Shown here: piece after piece, positions 44,793-53,343 of the stretch
Position numbering within the stretch: position 1 is the stretch's first letter
Layout of the letters: each line of letters starts with the position of its first letter
Source: Clostridium sp. KNHs205
Lineage (GTDB): Bacteria; Bacillota; Clostridia; Lachnospirales; Lachnospiraceae
Direction of reading: 5' to 3'
NCBI RefSeq assembly: GCF_000702945.1
Contig: NZ_JNLE01000003.1
Coordinates: 310,001 to 374,000 of the forward strand
Length of the DNA stretch: 64,000 bases
Program-made: the position numbers and the translations under genes
The notes under the pieces: generated by a model
Told to the model about the DNA's origin: nothing
What the model saw: the letters and a program-made list of their open reading frames with translations, nothing else
Databases searched by the model: none

Positions 44793-45060
44793 TTCAGGAA
44801 CCTCCTATTCTTCTTGTGCACAAAGCAGGTAGTTCAGCAGTAAATCAGCCAGCATACCTTCCCGGCAGACCCATTTGCCTTATTCACAGAATCTTCCATG
44901 CTTCTATAGGTTATTATACCATATGCCTCCTGCTTCTACACTGAAAATAACTATGAGTTTTCTAAATATTTTATAAACCCTGCTTCTGTTATGTCCAGAC
45001 ACGATAACTCCCAATGCATTCCTATCTGCTTGCAGGCGTTTACCGGGATGAATTTATAAT
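44793..45060. other. Intergenic region upstream of the sensor kinase
   Basis: I see no coding sequence, hairpin or strong promoter box here beyond the ribosome site of the kinase gene at its left edge. Confidence 0.4.
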
Positions 45061-45064
45061 TCAA

Positions 45065-45104
45065 AAACAGAAGGTTCACCATTAATGGAAAACCTTCTGT
45101 TTTA
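45065..45104. terminator. Terminator downstream of metK
   Basis: AAACAGAAGGTT pairs with AACCTTCTGTTT, with T-rich tails on both strands; the minus-strand side serves metK. Confidence 0.75.
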
Positions 45105-45224
45105 GTGAAGTATATCGTATTCTATGGCAACGTTTTATAAGTTCAGTCTTTCCTGGTTTAATCGTCAATACACCAACTTAATAAACACGAAAAAGACAGC
45201 CACTTATATCAGTTACCAACAGAC

Positions 45225-46415
45225 TTATTTCTTATATCTGCTTAATACCTCAGCCTTATCAGTCTTCTCCCAAGGCAGATCAAGGTCATTTCTTCCGAAA
45301 TGTCCGTAAGCTGCAGTCTGCTTGTAGATAGGACGTCTTAAGTCAAGCATTTTAATAATTCCTGCGGGACGAAGATCGAAGTTCTCACGAATGATTTCTA
45401 CGAACTCATCAGCACTTAAAGTACTTGTTCCGAAAGTATCAACCATAATGGAGGTAGGCTGTGCCACACCGATTGCATAGGATAACTGAATCTCACATTT
45501 TTCAGCGAGGCCAGCAGCTACAATATTCTTTGCTACATAACGTGCCGCATAAGCAGCTGAACGGTCTACCTTTGTGCAGTCCTTCCCGGAGAAAGCACCA
45601 CCGCCGTGACGAGCATATCCGCCATAAGTGTCTACAATGATCTTACGGCCTGTTAAACCGCTGTCACCATTAGGTCCGCCTATTACAAATCTGCCGGTGG
45701 GATTAATGAAGAACTTTGTATTTTCATCTACTAATTCAGCAGGAAGAACTTCATCAAATACATATTTCTTGATATCTGCATGAATCTGTTCCTGTGTAAC
45801 TTCTGCACTATGCTGGGTAGAGAGAACTACCGCATTTAAATGCACCGGTTTGCCGGCTTCATTATATTCTACTGTTACCTGAGATTTTCCATCGGGTCTT
45901 AAATAAGAAAGAGTTCCGTCTTTACGTATTTTGGTCAACTGTCTGGTAAGCTTATGTGCTAAAGAGATAGGATAGGGCAGATACTCTTCCGTCTCATTAC
46001 TTGCATAACCAAACATCATACCCTGGTCTCCTGCACCGATTGCTTCCAGCTCGTCCTCAGACATAGTCTTTTCCTTCGCTTCAAGGGCTTTATTAACACC
46101 CATAGCGATATCAGAGGACTGCTCATCTAACGCTACAATAACACCGCAGGTATTAGCATCAAAACCATAATCTGATCTGTCATAGCCAATCTCTCTGATA
46201 GTATCACGTACAATTTTCTGAATGTCTACATATCCGTTTGTTGTAATCTCTCCCATAACCAGTACCAAACCGGTGGTTATAGCTGTTTCGCAGGCAACAC
46301 GGCTCATAGGATCCTGCTCTAACATGGCATCCAATACAGAATCGGAAATCTGATCACAGATTTTATCGGGATGCCCCTCTGTTACGGACTCTGATGTAAA
46401 TAATAATTTATTCAT
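45225..46415 (-). CDS. metK: S-adenosylmethionine synthetase
   Basis: It makes SAM from methionine and ATP. The 396-residue enzyme has [16 protein letters not shown] at the N-terminus, [34 protein letters not shown] and [19 protein letters not shown], all family signatures. AGATAGGAGTTAACA precedes the ATG. It is preceded by a SAM-I riboswitch and terminator, so high SAM turns it off. Confidence 0.97.
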   Translation of the reverse strand: MNKLLFTSESVTEGHPDKICDQISDSVLDAMLEQDPMSRVACETAITTGLVLVMGEITTNGYVDIQKIVRDTIREIGYDRSDYGFDANTCGVIVALDEQSSDIAMGVNKALEAKEKTMSEDELEAIGAGDQGMMFGYASNETEEYLPYPISLAHKLTRQLTKIRKDGTLSYLRPDGKSQVTVEYNEAGKPVHLNAVVLSTQHSAEVTQEQIHADIKKYVFDEVLPAELVDENTKFFINPTGRFVIGGPNGDSGLTGRKIIVDTYGGYARHGGGAFSGKDCTKVDRSAAYAARYVAKNIVAAGLAEKCEIQLSYAIGVAQPTSIMVDTFGTSTLSADEFVEIIRENFDLRPAGIIKMLDLRRPIYKQTAAYGHFGRNDLDLPWEKTDKAEVLSRYKK

Positions 46416-46602
46416 TGTTAACTCCTATCTGTGCTCCACGGCACACATACTCAAAACTTTTCCTCTATCACTGCAAGATCAAAGAACCTGGTTTTCCAGA
46501 TTCAAGCGCTAATGCACTTGGTCGTATTGACAATCTTTCCTTCTGTGCGTCATGTGCATTCTGCTTGTAGGACTCTTTAGGCATAGGATACCATTTCCTT
46601 AC

Positions 46603-46746
46603 ATAAAAAAAAGTCCTGCTAAGCGGACTTGAAAAAAAAGCATCAAATCCTCTTATTGTTCGATTACTCGCTCAGGTTGGCACCTTCCGCATAGGGGGTT
46701 GCCGTGACTTCATAGAGCCTTTACTCTCCGTCACTCTGAATAAGAG
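46603..46746 (-). promoter_or_regulatory. SAM-I (S-box) riboswitch with terminator, controlling metK
   Basis: The aptamer is closed by CTCTTATT (46739-46746) with AATAAGAG (46650-46657) and contains TATGAAGTCACGGCAACCCC and AAGGTGCCAACCTGAGCG, the S-box core. The terminator AAGTCCGC...GGACTT (46611-46630) ends in TTTTTTTT. Confidence 0.95.
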
Positions 46747-46760
46747 ATATAAGTTTTATT

Positions 46761-46776
46761 ATATTACGTTACGTAA
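46761..46776. promoter_or_regulatory. Near-perfect palindrome at the metK transcription start
   Basis: ATTACGTTACGTAAT is a 15-bp palindrome with one central odd base. It lies between the metK -10 box and the riboswitch and could be a repressor site. Confidence 0.4.
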
Positions 46777-46779
46777 TTG

Positions 46780-46808
46780 AGGATATCTTATATAGGGTTC
46801 TTTGTCAA
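46780..46808 (-). promoter_or_regulatory. Promoter of metK
   Basis: TTGACA (46803-46808), 17 bp, TATCCT (46780-46785) on the minus strand. Confidence 0.7.
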
Positions 46809-46819
46809 GTATTTTTTTA

Positions 46820-46848
46820 TTGACAACTGATTTGAGATTAAATATACT
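46820..46848 (+). promoter_or_regulatory. Promoter of the HD-GYP gene
   Basis: TTGACA (46820-46825), 17 bp, TATACT (46843-46848). Its -35 box is only 11 bp from that of the divergent metK promoter. Confidence 0.8.
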
Positions 46849-46926
46849 TAGCCTATATGGTAAATACAGGTTGCTCTAAACCCTGTAACCATGCGCCGTG
46901 AAGGCACAGATAGGAGCGGATTAGAC

Positions 46927-48024
46927 GTGAAGAAACAAAGGATATCCATGAGACAGGCTAAGCCCGGAATGATCGTTGCCGATGATATTTATAATTCATC
47001 CAATCAATTAGTTATTTCCAAAGGGATAATGCTGACAGACCGTATAATTACAAGACTTAAATTTAATTCAATCATTGAATTCAATATCATCGTGTCTGAG
47101 GGAAAGGATACCTCTGAACCGCAGAAAGCACCGGAACCGGTAATAGAAATCAGTTATTCTGAGAAGGTGCGCACCAGCGCAGAATTCAAAGAGTTTCAAC
47201 AATCGTTTAACCAGAAAGTTGATTCCTTTAAAGGTGAACTGGATAAACTTTCAGATGCCAATGAACCCATAGATATTTCTGGTCTCCTGGAGCATACCTC
47301 TGATCTACTGGAAAAGAGCCGGAATGGAATCCATGTCTTTGACATGCTTCACTGCATGAGAGAACATGATGATATTACATACGTACACTGTCTCAATGTA
47401 TCATTGCTAAGCAATGTATTCGGTAAATGGCTTAATCTGCCGGAGAAGGAAATTGAAATTCTTACCCTGGCAGGACTTCTTCACGATATTGGTAAGCTCT
47501 CCCTTCCTGGTGAACTGATTAATAAACAGGAGAAACTGACTCCTACTGATTATGTAACCATAAAGACCCACACCCTCCAAGGGTATAATGTGTTGAAGAG
47601 CAAGGAACTTGATCCGAGAATAGCCAACGTAGCATTAATGCATCATGAACGTTGCGATGGCAGCGGATATCCATATAAACTAACCGCAGATAAGATAGAA
47701 CCTTTTGCTAAAATTATCGGAATTGTTGATGTATATGATGCCATGACCTCAGCAAGGGTTTATCGCCCTGCATTAAGTCCTTTTCAGGCCATTTCTGTAT
47801 TTGAATCCGAAGGCCTCCAAAAGTATGATCCTGCTTATGTGCTTTTGTTCCTGGAGAAGATCATACAAGCTTATGTAGGTAATAAAGTCCGTTTAAGCAA
47901 CGGAAAAGAAGGGGAAATACGTATGATCAATAAGCATGCCCTTTCAAAACCCATCGTTCAGACAGGTGCATCCTTTCTTGATCTGTCTAAAGAGAAGGAT
48001 ATCATAATAGAAGCTTTACTCTAA
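46927..48024 (+). CDS. HD-GYP domain protein (probable cyclic-di-GMP phosphodiesterase)
   Basis: An N-terminal DUF3391-like or helical segment (MRQAKPGMIVADDIYN) precedes an HD-GYP domain with LLHDIGKLSLP near residue 186, HTLQGYNVL, HHERCDGSGYPY (the GYP motif) and DVYDAMTSARVYRPALS. All metal ligands look present, so c-di-GMP hydrolysis is expected. I place the start at the GTG at 46927, with AGGAGCGG upstream; the longest frame starts at an ATG at 46891 without a site. No receiver or sensor domain is attached. Confidence 0.88.
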   Translation: MKKQRISMRQAKPGMIVADDIYNSSNQLVISKGIMLTDRIITRLKFNSIIEFNIIVSEGKDTSEPQKAPEPVIEISYSEKVRTSAEFKEFQQSFNQKVDSFKGELDKLSDANEPIDISGLLEHTSDLLEKSRNGIHVFDMLHCMREHDDITYVHCLNVSLLSNVFGKWLNLPEKEIEILTLAGLLHDIGKLSLPGELINKQEKLTPTDYVTIKTHTLQGYNVLKSKELDPRIANVALMHHERCDGSGYPYKLTADKIEPFAKIIGIVDVYDAMTSARVYRPALSPFQAISVFESEGLQKYDPAYVLLFLEKIIQAYVGNKVRLSNGKEGEIRMINKHALSKPIVQTGASFLDLSKEKDIIIEALL

Positions 48025-48078
48025 CTATGAAAATTGACTGTAGCAGCACAATTCTCTATAGTCCTTTCATTATATATT

Positions 48079-48200
48079 TTCTTTATAAACCTTTATAAAT
48101 TTATGAGCCTGTATGTTCTTTATAAACCTATACATATTTATGCGCCTGTACGTTCTTTACAAACCTATACAAATTTATGAGCCTGTATGTTCTTTAAAAC
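48079..48200. repeat. 37-bp tandem repeat, three full copies
   Basis: Units at 48079-48115, 48116-48152 and 48153-48189 share TTCTTT.(A/C)AAACCT and TTTATG(A/C)GCCTGTA, with a partial fourth copy. They lie in the 3' UTR of the HD-GYP gene. Confidence 0.9.
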
Positions 48201-48224
48201 CTAAATATATTCTTTATATACCAC

Positions 48225-48262
48225 AAAAGTGCTGACGCAGATATCCTTACGCCAGCACTTTT
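48225..48262. terminator. Bidirectional terminator
   Basis: AAAAGTGCTG pairs with CAGCACTTTT with inner CG pairs; it lies between HD-GYP and murA, which converge. Confidence 0.82.
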
Positions 48263-48263
48263 A

Positions 48264-49565
48264 TTAACTTACCTTTAATTTAAATTTCTGAATAGCTTTT
48301 TCATCTTCTACATCAACTTTTTCCATAATGGCTCCAAGCTGCTGCATCTTTCTCTCAAAATGCTCATAGCCTCGTTCAATATACTCAACCTGTTCAACAA
48401 TGGTAAAACCGGTTGCTGCAAGGCCTGCTATAACAAGGGCTGCGCCGGCTCTTAAATCAGGAGCAGTCACGATAGCACCCGTTAAATTCTTAACGCCCAT
48501 AATCACTGCCGTATTACCTTCAACTTTTATATTGGCACCCATTCTGGAAAATTCATCCACATAACGAAGTCTGTTCTCATAAACAGTTTCCGTAATAATG
48601 CTGGTTCCTTCGGAGGTAACTAAAACAGCAGAAATCTGAGGCTGCATATCGGTAGGAAATCCTGGATAAGGAAGAGTCTTGACATGAGTATGTCCAAGGG
48701 TACCTGTTACGCTAACTCTTACCGCATCATCATATTCCTCTACCTGTGCACCAATCTCAATAAGCTTTGCTGTAATAGCCTCAAGATGCTTTGGTATGAC
48801 ATTTTTTATAAGAACATTTCCTTTTGTTGCAGCTGCTGCTAACATGAAAGTTCCAGCTTCAATCTGATCTGGAATAATGGAGTATTCACTGCCGCTTAAT
48901 TTCTCCACGCCTTTAATACGGATAACATCTGTTCCTGTACCTTTGATATTGGCACCCATACTGTTTAAAAAGTTCGCAACGTCAACTACATGAGGTTCCT
49001 TAGCAGAATTCTCTATGATGGTTACGCCTTCTGAAAGACAGGCTGCAAGCATTATGTTGATGGTAGCTCCGACACTGGCGCAATCCAGGTAGATATGATT
49101 GCCTTTCAGTTCTTCGGCCTCAGCTTTTATCATACCATGCTCAATCTTTACAGTAGCGCCTAAAGCCTCCAGCCCTTTGATATGCTGATCGATAGGACGG
49201 CTTCCGATATTACAGCCTCCAGGTAAAGCAACCTGCGCTTTTTTGTATTTACCAAGTAAAGCTCCCAGCAGATAATAGGAGGCTCTTATTTTTCTGATAA
49301 AATCATAATCTATTCCTATACAGGGATCAATATCTTTTCCATTAACCTTAACAGTATGCTTATCTATACGCTCAACTTTGGCTCCGATTTCTTCAACTGC
49401 CTGTATCAGTATATGAATATCACTGATGTCGGGTAAATTTCCGATTACTACTGTTTCATCTGTCATTATTGCTGCACATAAGATTCCCAGTGCTGCATTC
49501 TTGGCACCACCGATAGTGACCTCTCCCTGCAAGGCATTGCCGCCCTTTATAATATACTGCTCCAT
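48264..49565 (-). CDS. murA: UDP-N-acetylglucosamine 1-carboxyvinyltransferase
   Basis: First committed step of peptidoglycan synthesis, using PEP and UDP-GlcNAc. From MEQYIIKGG the protein has 433 residues. The catalytic cysteine is Cys118 in LPGGCNIGSRP, which is the fosfomycin target. GFPTDMQPQ and NRLRYVDEFSRMGANI are also typical. The start at 49565 follows AAAGAGGTG; the open frame goes on 30 residues upstream without similarity. It is convergent with the HD-GYP gene. Confidence 0.95.
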   Translation of the reverse strand: MEQYIIKGGNALQGEVTIGGAKNAALGILCAAIMTDETVVIGNLPDISDIHILIQAVEEIGAKVERIDKHTVKVNGKDIDPCIGIDYDFIRKIRASYYLLGALLGKYKKAQVALPGGCNIGSRPIDQHIKGLEALGATVKIEHGMIKAEAEELKGNHIYLDCASVGATINIMLAACLSEGVTIIENSAKEPHVVDVANFLNSMGANIKGTGTDVIRIKGVEKLSGSEYSIIPDQIEAGTFMLAAAATKGNVLIKNVIPKHLEAITAKLIEIGAQVEEYDDAVRVSVTGTLGHTHVKTLPYPGFPTDMQPQISAVLVTSEGTSIITETVYENRLRYVDEFSRMGANIKVEGNTAVIMGVKNLTGAIVTAPDLRAGAALVIAGLAATGFTIVEQVEYIERGYEHFERKMQQLGAIMEKVDVEDEKAIQKFKLKVS

Positions 49566-49866
49566 CGCACACCTCTTTATTGCGGTTTCCATACTGTCCG
49601 CACTATTTCTTTTTCTCTTATGACATTTACATAAAATTAGACCCCTTATGCTCAAGCTTACGCAAAGAGGCTGCCATATATCACGGTCTTTGTTCCGTTC
49701 TCTATTTTTTTATCACTTATATTCATTCGTAATTTAAATCAGATTGATTATACCATAAAAATGCAAGATGTAAATAATTTTTGACCAAATTATGTATCTT
49801 GTAGCGCTTGTTAACTACATAACACACTAATCGTTACCATTTTTTAAATAATCCACATTTCCCGCA

Positions 49867-50376
49867 TTATTTATTTTCATAATCCTTAAGAGCATTTTTT
49901 ATATTTTCCATCAGCTCTTCCGTGTTCAAATTCTCTCCATCAACTGTTATATGGGCATACTTTTCATAAAGAGGACATCTCTCCTCATAAAGCATCTTCA
50001 AAGTCTGTCCCTTTCGCAGAACAACCCCTCTCTGTTTAATATTTCCAAGGCGTTCTGATATTGTCTGAAGTGTGAGTTTAATATACACAATGACTCCCGT
50101 TTCCTGAAGGTGTTCCATTGCTTCTTTCCCATAAATGACACTTCCGCCTGTAGCAATCACCGTGTGATCGGTATCTATCTCTCTATTAATCTGATTTTCA
50201 ATAGCCAGAAAACCATCTATTCCTCTTTTGTCAATGATATCCTTTAGTAATTCTTTTTCCTGCTCCTGAATTAATAGGTCGGAATCAAGAAACTGATATC
50301 CCAAAACCTTAGCAAGGATAATTCCAATGGTACTTTTACCGGCTGAAGGCATTCCAACTAAAACAATATTCTTCAT
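49867..50376 (-). CDS. aroK: Shikimate kinase
   Basis: Phosphorylates shikimate in the chorismate pathway. P-loop GMPSAGKSTIG, then FLDSDLLIQEQE with the shikimate-binding Asp, IDKRGIDGFLAIE with its Arg, and ATGGSVIYG. The lid holds RGVVLRKGQTL, where the usual R-P-L is altered. The start at 50376 follows AAAGGACATG. It lies alone among unrelated genes on the minus strand. Confidence 0.9.
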   Translation of the reverse strand: MKNIVLVGMPSAGKSTIGIILAKVLGYQFLDSDLLIQEQEKELLKDIIDKRGIDGFLAIENQINREIDTDHTVIATGGSVIYGKEAMEHLQETGVIVYIKLTLQTISERLGNIKQRGVVLRKGQTLKMLYEERCPLYEKYAHITVDGENLNTEELMENIKNALKDYENK

Positions 50377-50475
50377 GGGCATGTCCTTTCGCACATAATG
50401 TAGTGATTATATCATCTTTATCACTCTTCGCCAAGTATTTTTTATTATCTGCAAAAGCAGGCCATCTCATCCTCT

Positions 50476-51036
50476 TTATTTTTTGACACTATACCCAAAT
50501 GTTCCCATTATGTCCCCTAAACCATAGTACTCTCCGTGAGAATATACAACAGGTTTTGCTTTGCTGAGTTCAAATTTTCCCTTTTCGTTCATGTATTTGC
50601 TCGCTGCATGAACACCTACAACATCGGCTAAGAACATATCATGAGAACCCAGGGGAATTATCTCTTTTAAACGGCATTCGATATTAACAGGTGCTTCTTC
50701 AATACATGGTGCGTCTATATGAACTCCCTTTACAGGAGTTAACTTCATTTCCTTAAATTTATCAACATTTCTCCCGGATCTTACTCCACAGTAATCCGCT
50801 GCTTTTACAAGCTCTTCACTTGTAAGATTTATGGTAAATTCTTTGGTTTCCTTTATTATATCATAGGAATATCTCTCTTTTCGCAGGGAAATATAGACCA
50901 TGGGCGGATTCGTACAGACAGTACCCGTCCAGGCCACTGTTATAATATTGTTTTTTCCTTCTTTACTCTTTAAGCCTACCATAACTGCCGGCAGGGGGTA
51001 GAGCATATTCCCGGGTTTCCATAATTCTTTATTCAT
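50476..51036 (-). CDS. Flavin reductase-like / flavoredoxin family protein
   Basis: The protein of 186 residues has the split-barrel FMN-binding fold: PLPAVMVGLKSKEGKNNIITVAWTGTVCTNPPMVYISLRKERYSYDII, then FTINLTSEELVKAADYCGVRSGRNVDKF. FMN binds and the partner protein is unknown. The start at 51036 has GGAGGTTAGT. It precedes aroK on the same strand with an 80-bp gap. Confidence 0.87.
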   Translation of the reverse strand: MNKELWKPGNMLYPLPAVMVGLKSKEGKNNIITVAWTGTVCTNPPMVYISLRKERYSYDIIKETKEFTINLTSEELVKAADYCGVRSGRNVDKFKEMKLTPVKGVHIDAPCIEEAPVNIECRLKEIIPLGSHDMFLADVVGVHAASKYMNEKGKFELSKAKPVVYSHGEYYGLGDIMGTFGYSVKK

Positions 51037-51048
51037 ACTAACCTCCAT

Positions 51049-51350
51049 TTGGAAATATCAAATCTTACAGTTGATATTCCTGTACATAGTTGAAAAAACC
51101 ATGTTTAATTTTTTCAACCTAACCTTCTTGGATAGCGCAATTGCTTAAGGTACTGTCCACTATACCACCTGGTCTTCTTTCCTATATTCAAAAATTCGGC
51201 ATAATAATACTTTTTTTTAGGATGGATTTATTATATAATTAAGCTAGAATAACACATAAAAATTCTGCCGTTCAATAACAGCAGACTGCTCCTGTATAAT
51301 AGTTATGGTATTTACTGCATACCAGTCTGGAAGGGCTAAGGAGGTATTCA
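51049..51350. other. Intergenic region without a gene
   Basis: Upstream of both the flavin reductase (leftward) and the Ig-like protein (rightward). Apart from AAGGAGGTATTCAT at the right end I see no defined element. Confidence 0.4.
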
Positions 51351-51351
51351 T

Positions 51352-51699
51352 ATGCCTGATAATTTAATTCAAATAGAATCCGTTACACAAGGAGTTTCAG
51401 ATAAAGTGAAACAAGCCTTAAAGTTTAAGACCGGTAAATTCGTATGGCGCATTAAATTCTCTGCACCTTTGGATCCGGCAACTGTTAATAATAAGAATCT
51501 CTATGTTACAAATTTAAATCAAATGCCTCTTAAGACCTATATCCGTTATGACACTGTAAATCAGTACATCGAAATAGAACCTTTAGAAGCCTACACACAG
51601 AATCAGTCCTATATATTAACCATTAGTAAAAATGTGAAATCCAAAGGAGGCAAGAACCTTAAGGCTCCTGTTACCCTCCAGTTTAAGATTCAGGATTAA
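51352..51699 (+). CDS. Small SbsA Ig-like domain protein
   Basis: The 115 residues form a single Big_5/SbsA Ig-like domain: VWRIKFSAPLDPATVNNKNLYVTNL, YIEIEPLEAYTQNQSYILTISKNVKSKGGKNL and a beta strand end. Such domains usually sit in S-layer or secreted proteins, but this one has no signal peptide, so it is either cytoplasmic or exported another way. AAGGAGG precedes the ATG. Its stop overlaps that of the convergent pyrophosphatase gene in one TTAA. Confidence 0.78.
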   Translation: MPDNLIQIESVTQGVSDKVKQALKFKTGKFVWRIKFSAPLDPATVNNKNLYVTNLNQMPLKTYIRYDTVNQYIEIEPLEAYTQNQSYILTISKNVKSKGGKNLKAPVTLQFKIQD

Positions 51700-53339
51700 T
51701 TCTCCTGGAGTGCCAGCATAAGAGCAGGTATCACCTGCTTCTTTCTTGACACCACATTTTCCAGGTAGAATACACTTGCATCTTTGTTAAAATGAAACGT
51801 ATTTATCAAAAGTTCCTTGGCTCCCGCCCCCTGATATAAAAACTCAGTGGAACCGTCCATGATACTGGTCAGCATAAAAAATAACATTTCTACTCCATGC
51901 TCATGGTAGGCTTTCTTCATATAGGGAACCAGGGATTCTTTTATTTTATCTAATTCTTCTCTGCTCATAGAGCTGATCTGCCCTACTCCAAAAGTAACAT
52001 CCCCTGCAGTAAATTTCTTAAAATCCTGATAAAAAATTTCTTCGGAGGTCTTATTACTCAGATTGCTGCCCGCTGCAAACATATCCCTGGCATATTCATC
52101 TGTCTGTATTCCAGCTATCTTTGCAAGAGCTTCTGCGGCTCCCTTGTCTGCATCTGTACAGGTAGGTGAACGGTATACCAGCGTATCCGAGAGTATGGCA
52201 GAGCATAATAGCCCTGCTATTTTAGGCTCAATGGGAACCTGATGCTCACAATACATCTGGTACACAATGGTAGCAGTACAGCCTAAAGGCTGATTTCGAA
52301 AAAATACAGGATTAATGGTCTCCAGGCTTCCTAATCTGTGATGGTCTATGATTTCCAGGATTTCCGCATCCTCTAAGCCATCCACCGCCTGGGATTTCTC
52401 GTTATGATCCACCAGAATCAGTTTCTTTCGTTTGGCTCCCAGTAAATTTCTTCGGGATATCATTCCGAAATAATATCCGTCCTTATCAAGAATAGGGAAA
52501 TCCCTGTGACGCTTCTGCGCCATAATCCCTCTGATATCCTCGATATAATCCTCCTGGGTAAAATAAAGTATGTCCTTATCCGTCATAAAGAACCGAATGG
52601 GAATACTCTGGTTAATCAATCGCGCTGCCGTAAAGGTATCAAAAGGTGTTTTAATAATTATACAATTATTATTCTGGGCCATCTTTGTAATTGTCTTGGA
52701 AACACTTGCTCCATCGCAGACAATAATACAACCTGCATTCATTTCGATAGCACAGAGCTGGGATTCATACCGGTTCCCCAATATAACCACATCATCCTTT
52801 TCGATGTAATTTTCCATCAAATCAGGGTTTGCGGCAGCAATCAGCACCTTACCGCTTTCAAAGACCTCTTCCCTGTTTCCAACTATCAGTTCACCTTCCA
52901 GTGTCTCCACCAGATTGCTGCAGGGTGTATTCGCCTTTGTCAGTATACGGTTGTCATAAACATCCATATAGGATTTTGTAATATCTCCTACGGTAATCAG
53001 ACCTTCCAGATGATTATCATTATCTACGATCGGCAGTGTCACTACGTTGCTTTCCCTCATATATGCCCAGGCTTCTTTTAAGGAAATACCGCTGCTTACA
53101 CCTTTGATCCTGCGGATATCAATATCCTTAACCTGGGTTCTGACATCCGGAAGATAACCAGGTGCAGTGGTTTTAAAAGCTTCCAGCACGAATTTTGTTT
53201 CAGAGTTAATATGCCCCGCTCTTTTGGGTACATAATTTTCTCCGGTAATTTTAGATTTTAAATCTGCATATGCAATTGCTGAACAAATAGAGTCCGTATC
53301 CGGATTAACATGCCCGATTACAAATATCTGATTTCCCAT
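51696..53339 (-). CDS. CBS/DRTGG-containing manganese-dependent inorganic pyrophosphatase
   Basis: The 547-residue protein is a family II pyrophosphatase with a regulatory insert. DHH motifs: GHVNPDTDSICSAIAYA, LVDHNEKSQ and IDHHRLGS. DHHA2 follows at the C-terminus. Between residues of roughly 70 and 300 lie paired CBS motifs (VVTLPIVDNDNHLEGLITVGDI; DFPILDKDGYYFGMISRRNL) around a DRTGG-like domain. Clostridial relatives are controlled by AMP, ADP or diadenosine polyphosphates binding to CBS. It is four bases after the upstream AAA protein gene and overlaps it for ribosome binding (GGAGG within its last codons), so translation is coupled. Confidence 0.9.
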   Translation of the reverse strand: MGNQIFVIGHVNPDTDSICSAIAYADLKSKITGENYVPKRAGHINSETKFVLEAFKTTAPGYLPDVRTQVKDIDIRRIKGVSSGISLKEAWAYMRESNVVTLPIVDNDNHLEGLITVGDITKSYMDVYDNRILTKANTPCSNLVETLEGELIVGNREEVFESGKVLIAAANPDLMENYIEKDDVVILGNRYESQLCAIEMNAGCIIVCDGASVSKTITKMAQNNNCIIIKTPFDTFTAARLINQSIPIRFFMTDKDILYFTQEDYIEDIRGIMAQKRHRDFPILDKDGYYFGMISRRNLLGAKRKKLILVDHNEKSQAVDGLEDAEILEIIDHHRLGSLETINPVFFRNQPLGCTATIVYQMYCEHQVPIEPKIAGLLCSAILSDTLVYRSPTCTDADKGAAEALAKIAGIQTDEYARDMFAAGSNLSNKTSEEIFYQDFKKFTAGDVTFGVGQISSMSREELDKIKESLVPYMKKAYHEHGVEMLFFMLTSIMDGSTEFLYQGAGAKELLINTFHFNKDASVFYLENVVSRKKQVIPALMLALQEN

Positions 53340-53343
53340 CCTG

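Noticed and set aside
48079-48200. CRISPR array
   Set aside because: The repeats are directly adjacent 37-bp units with no spacers between them.
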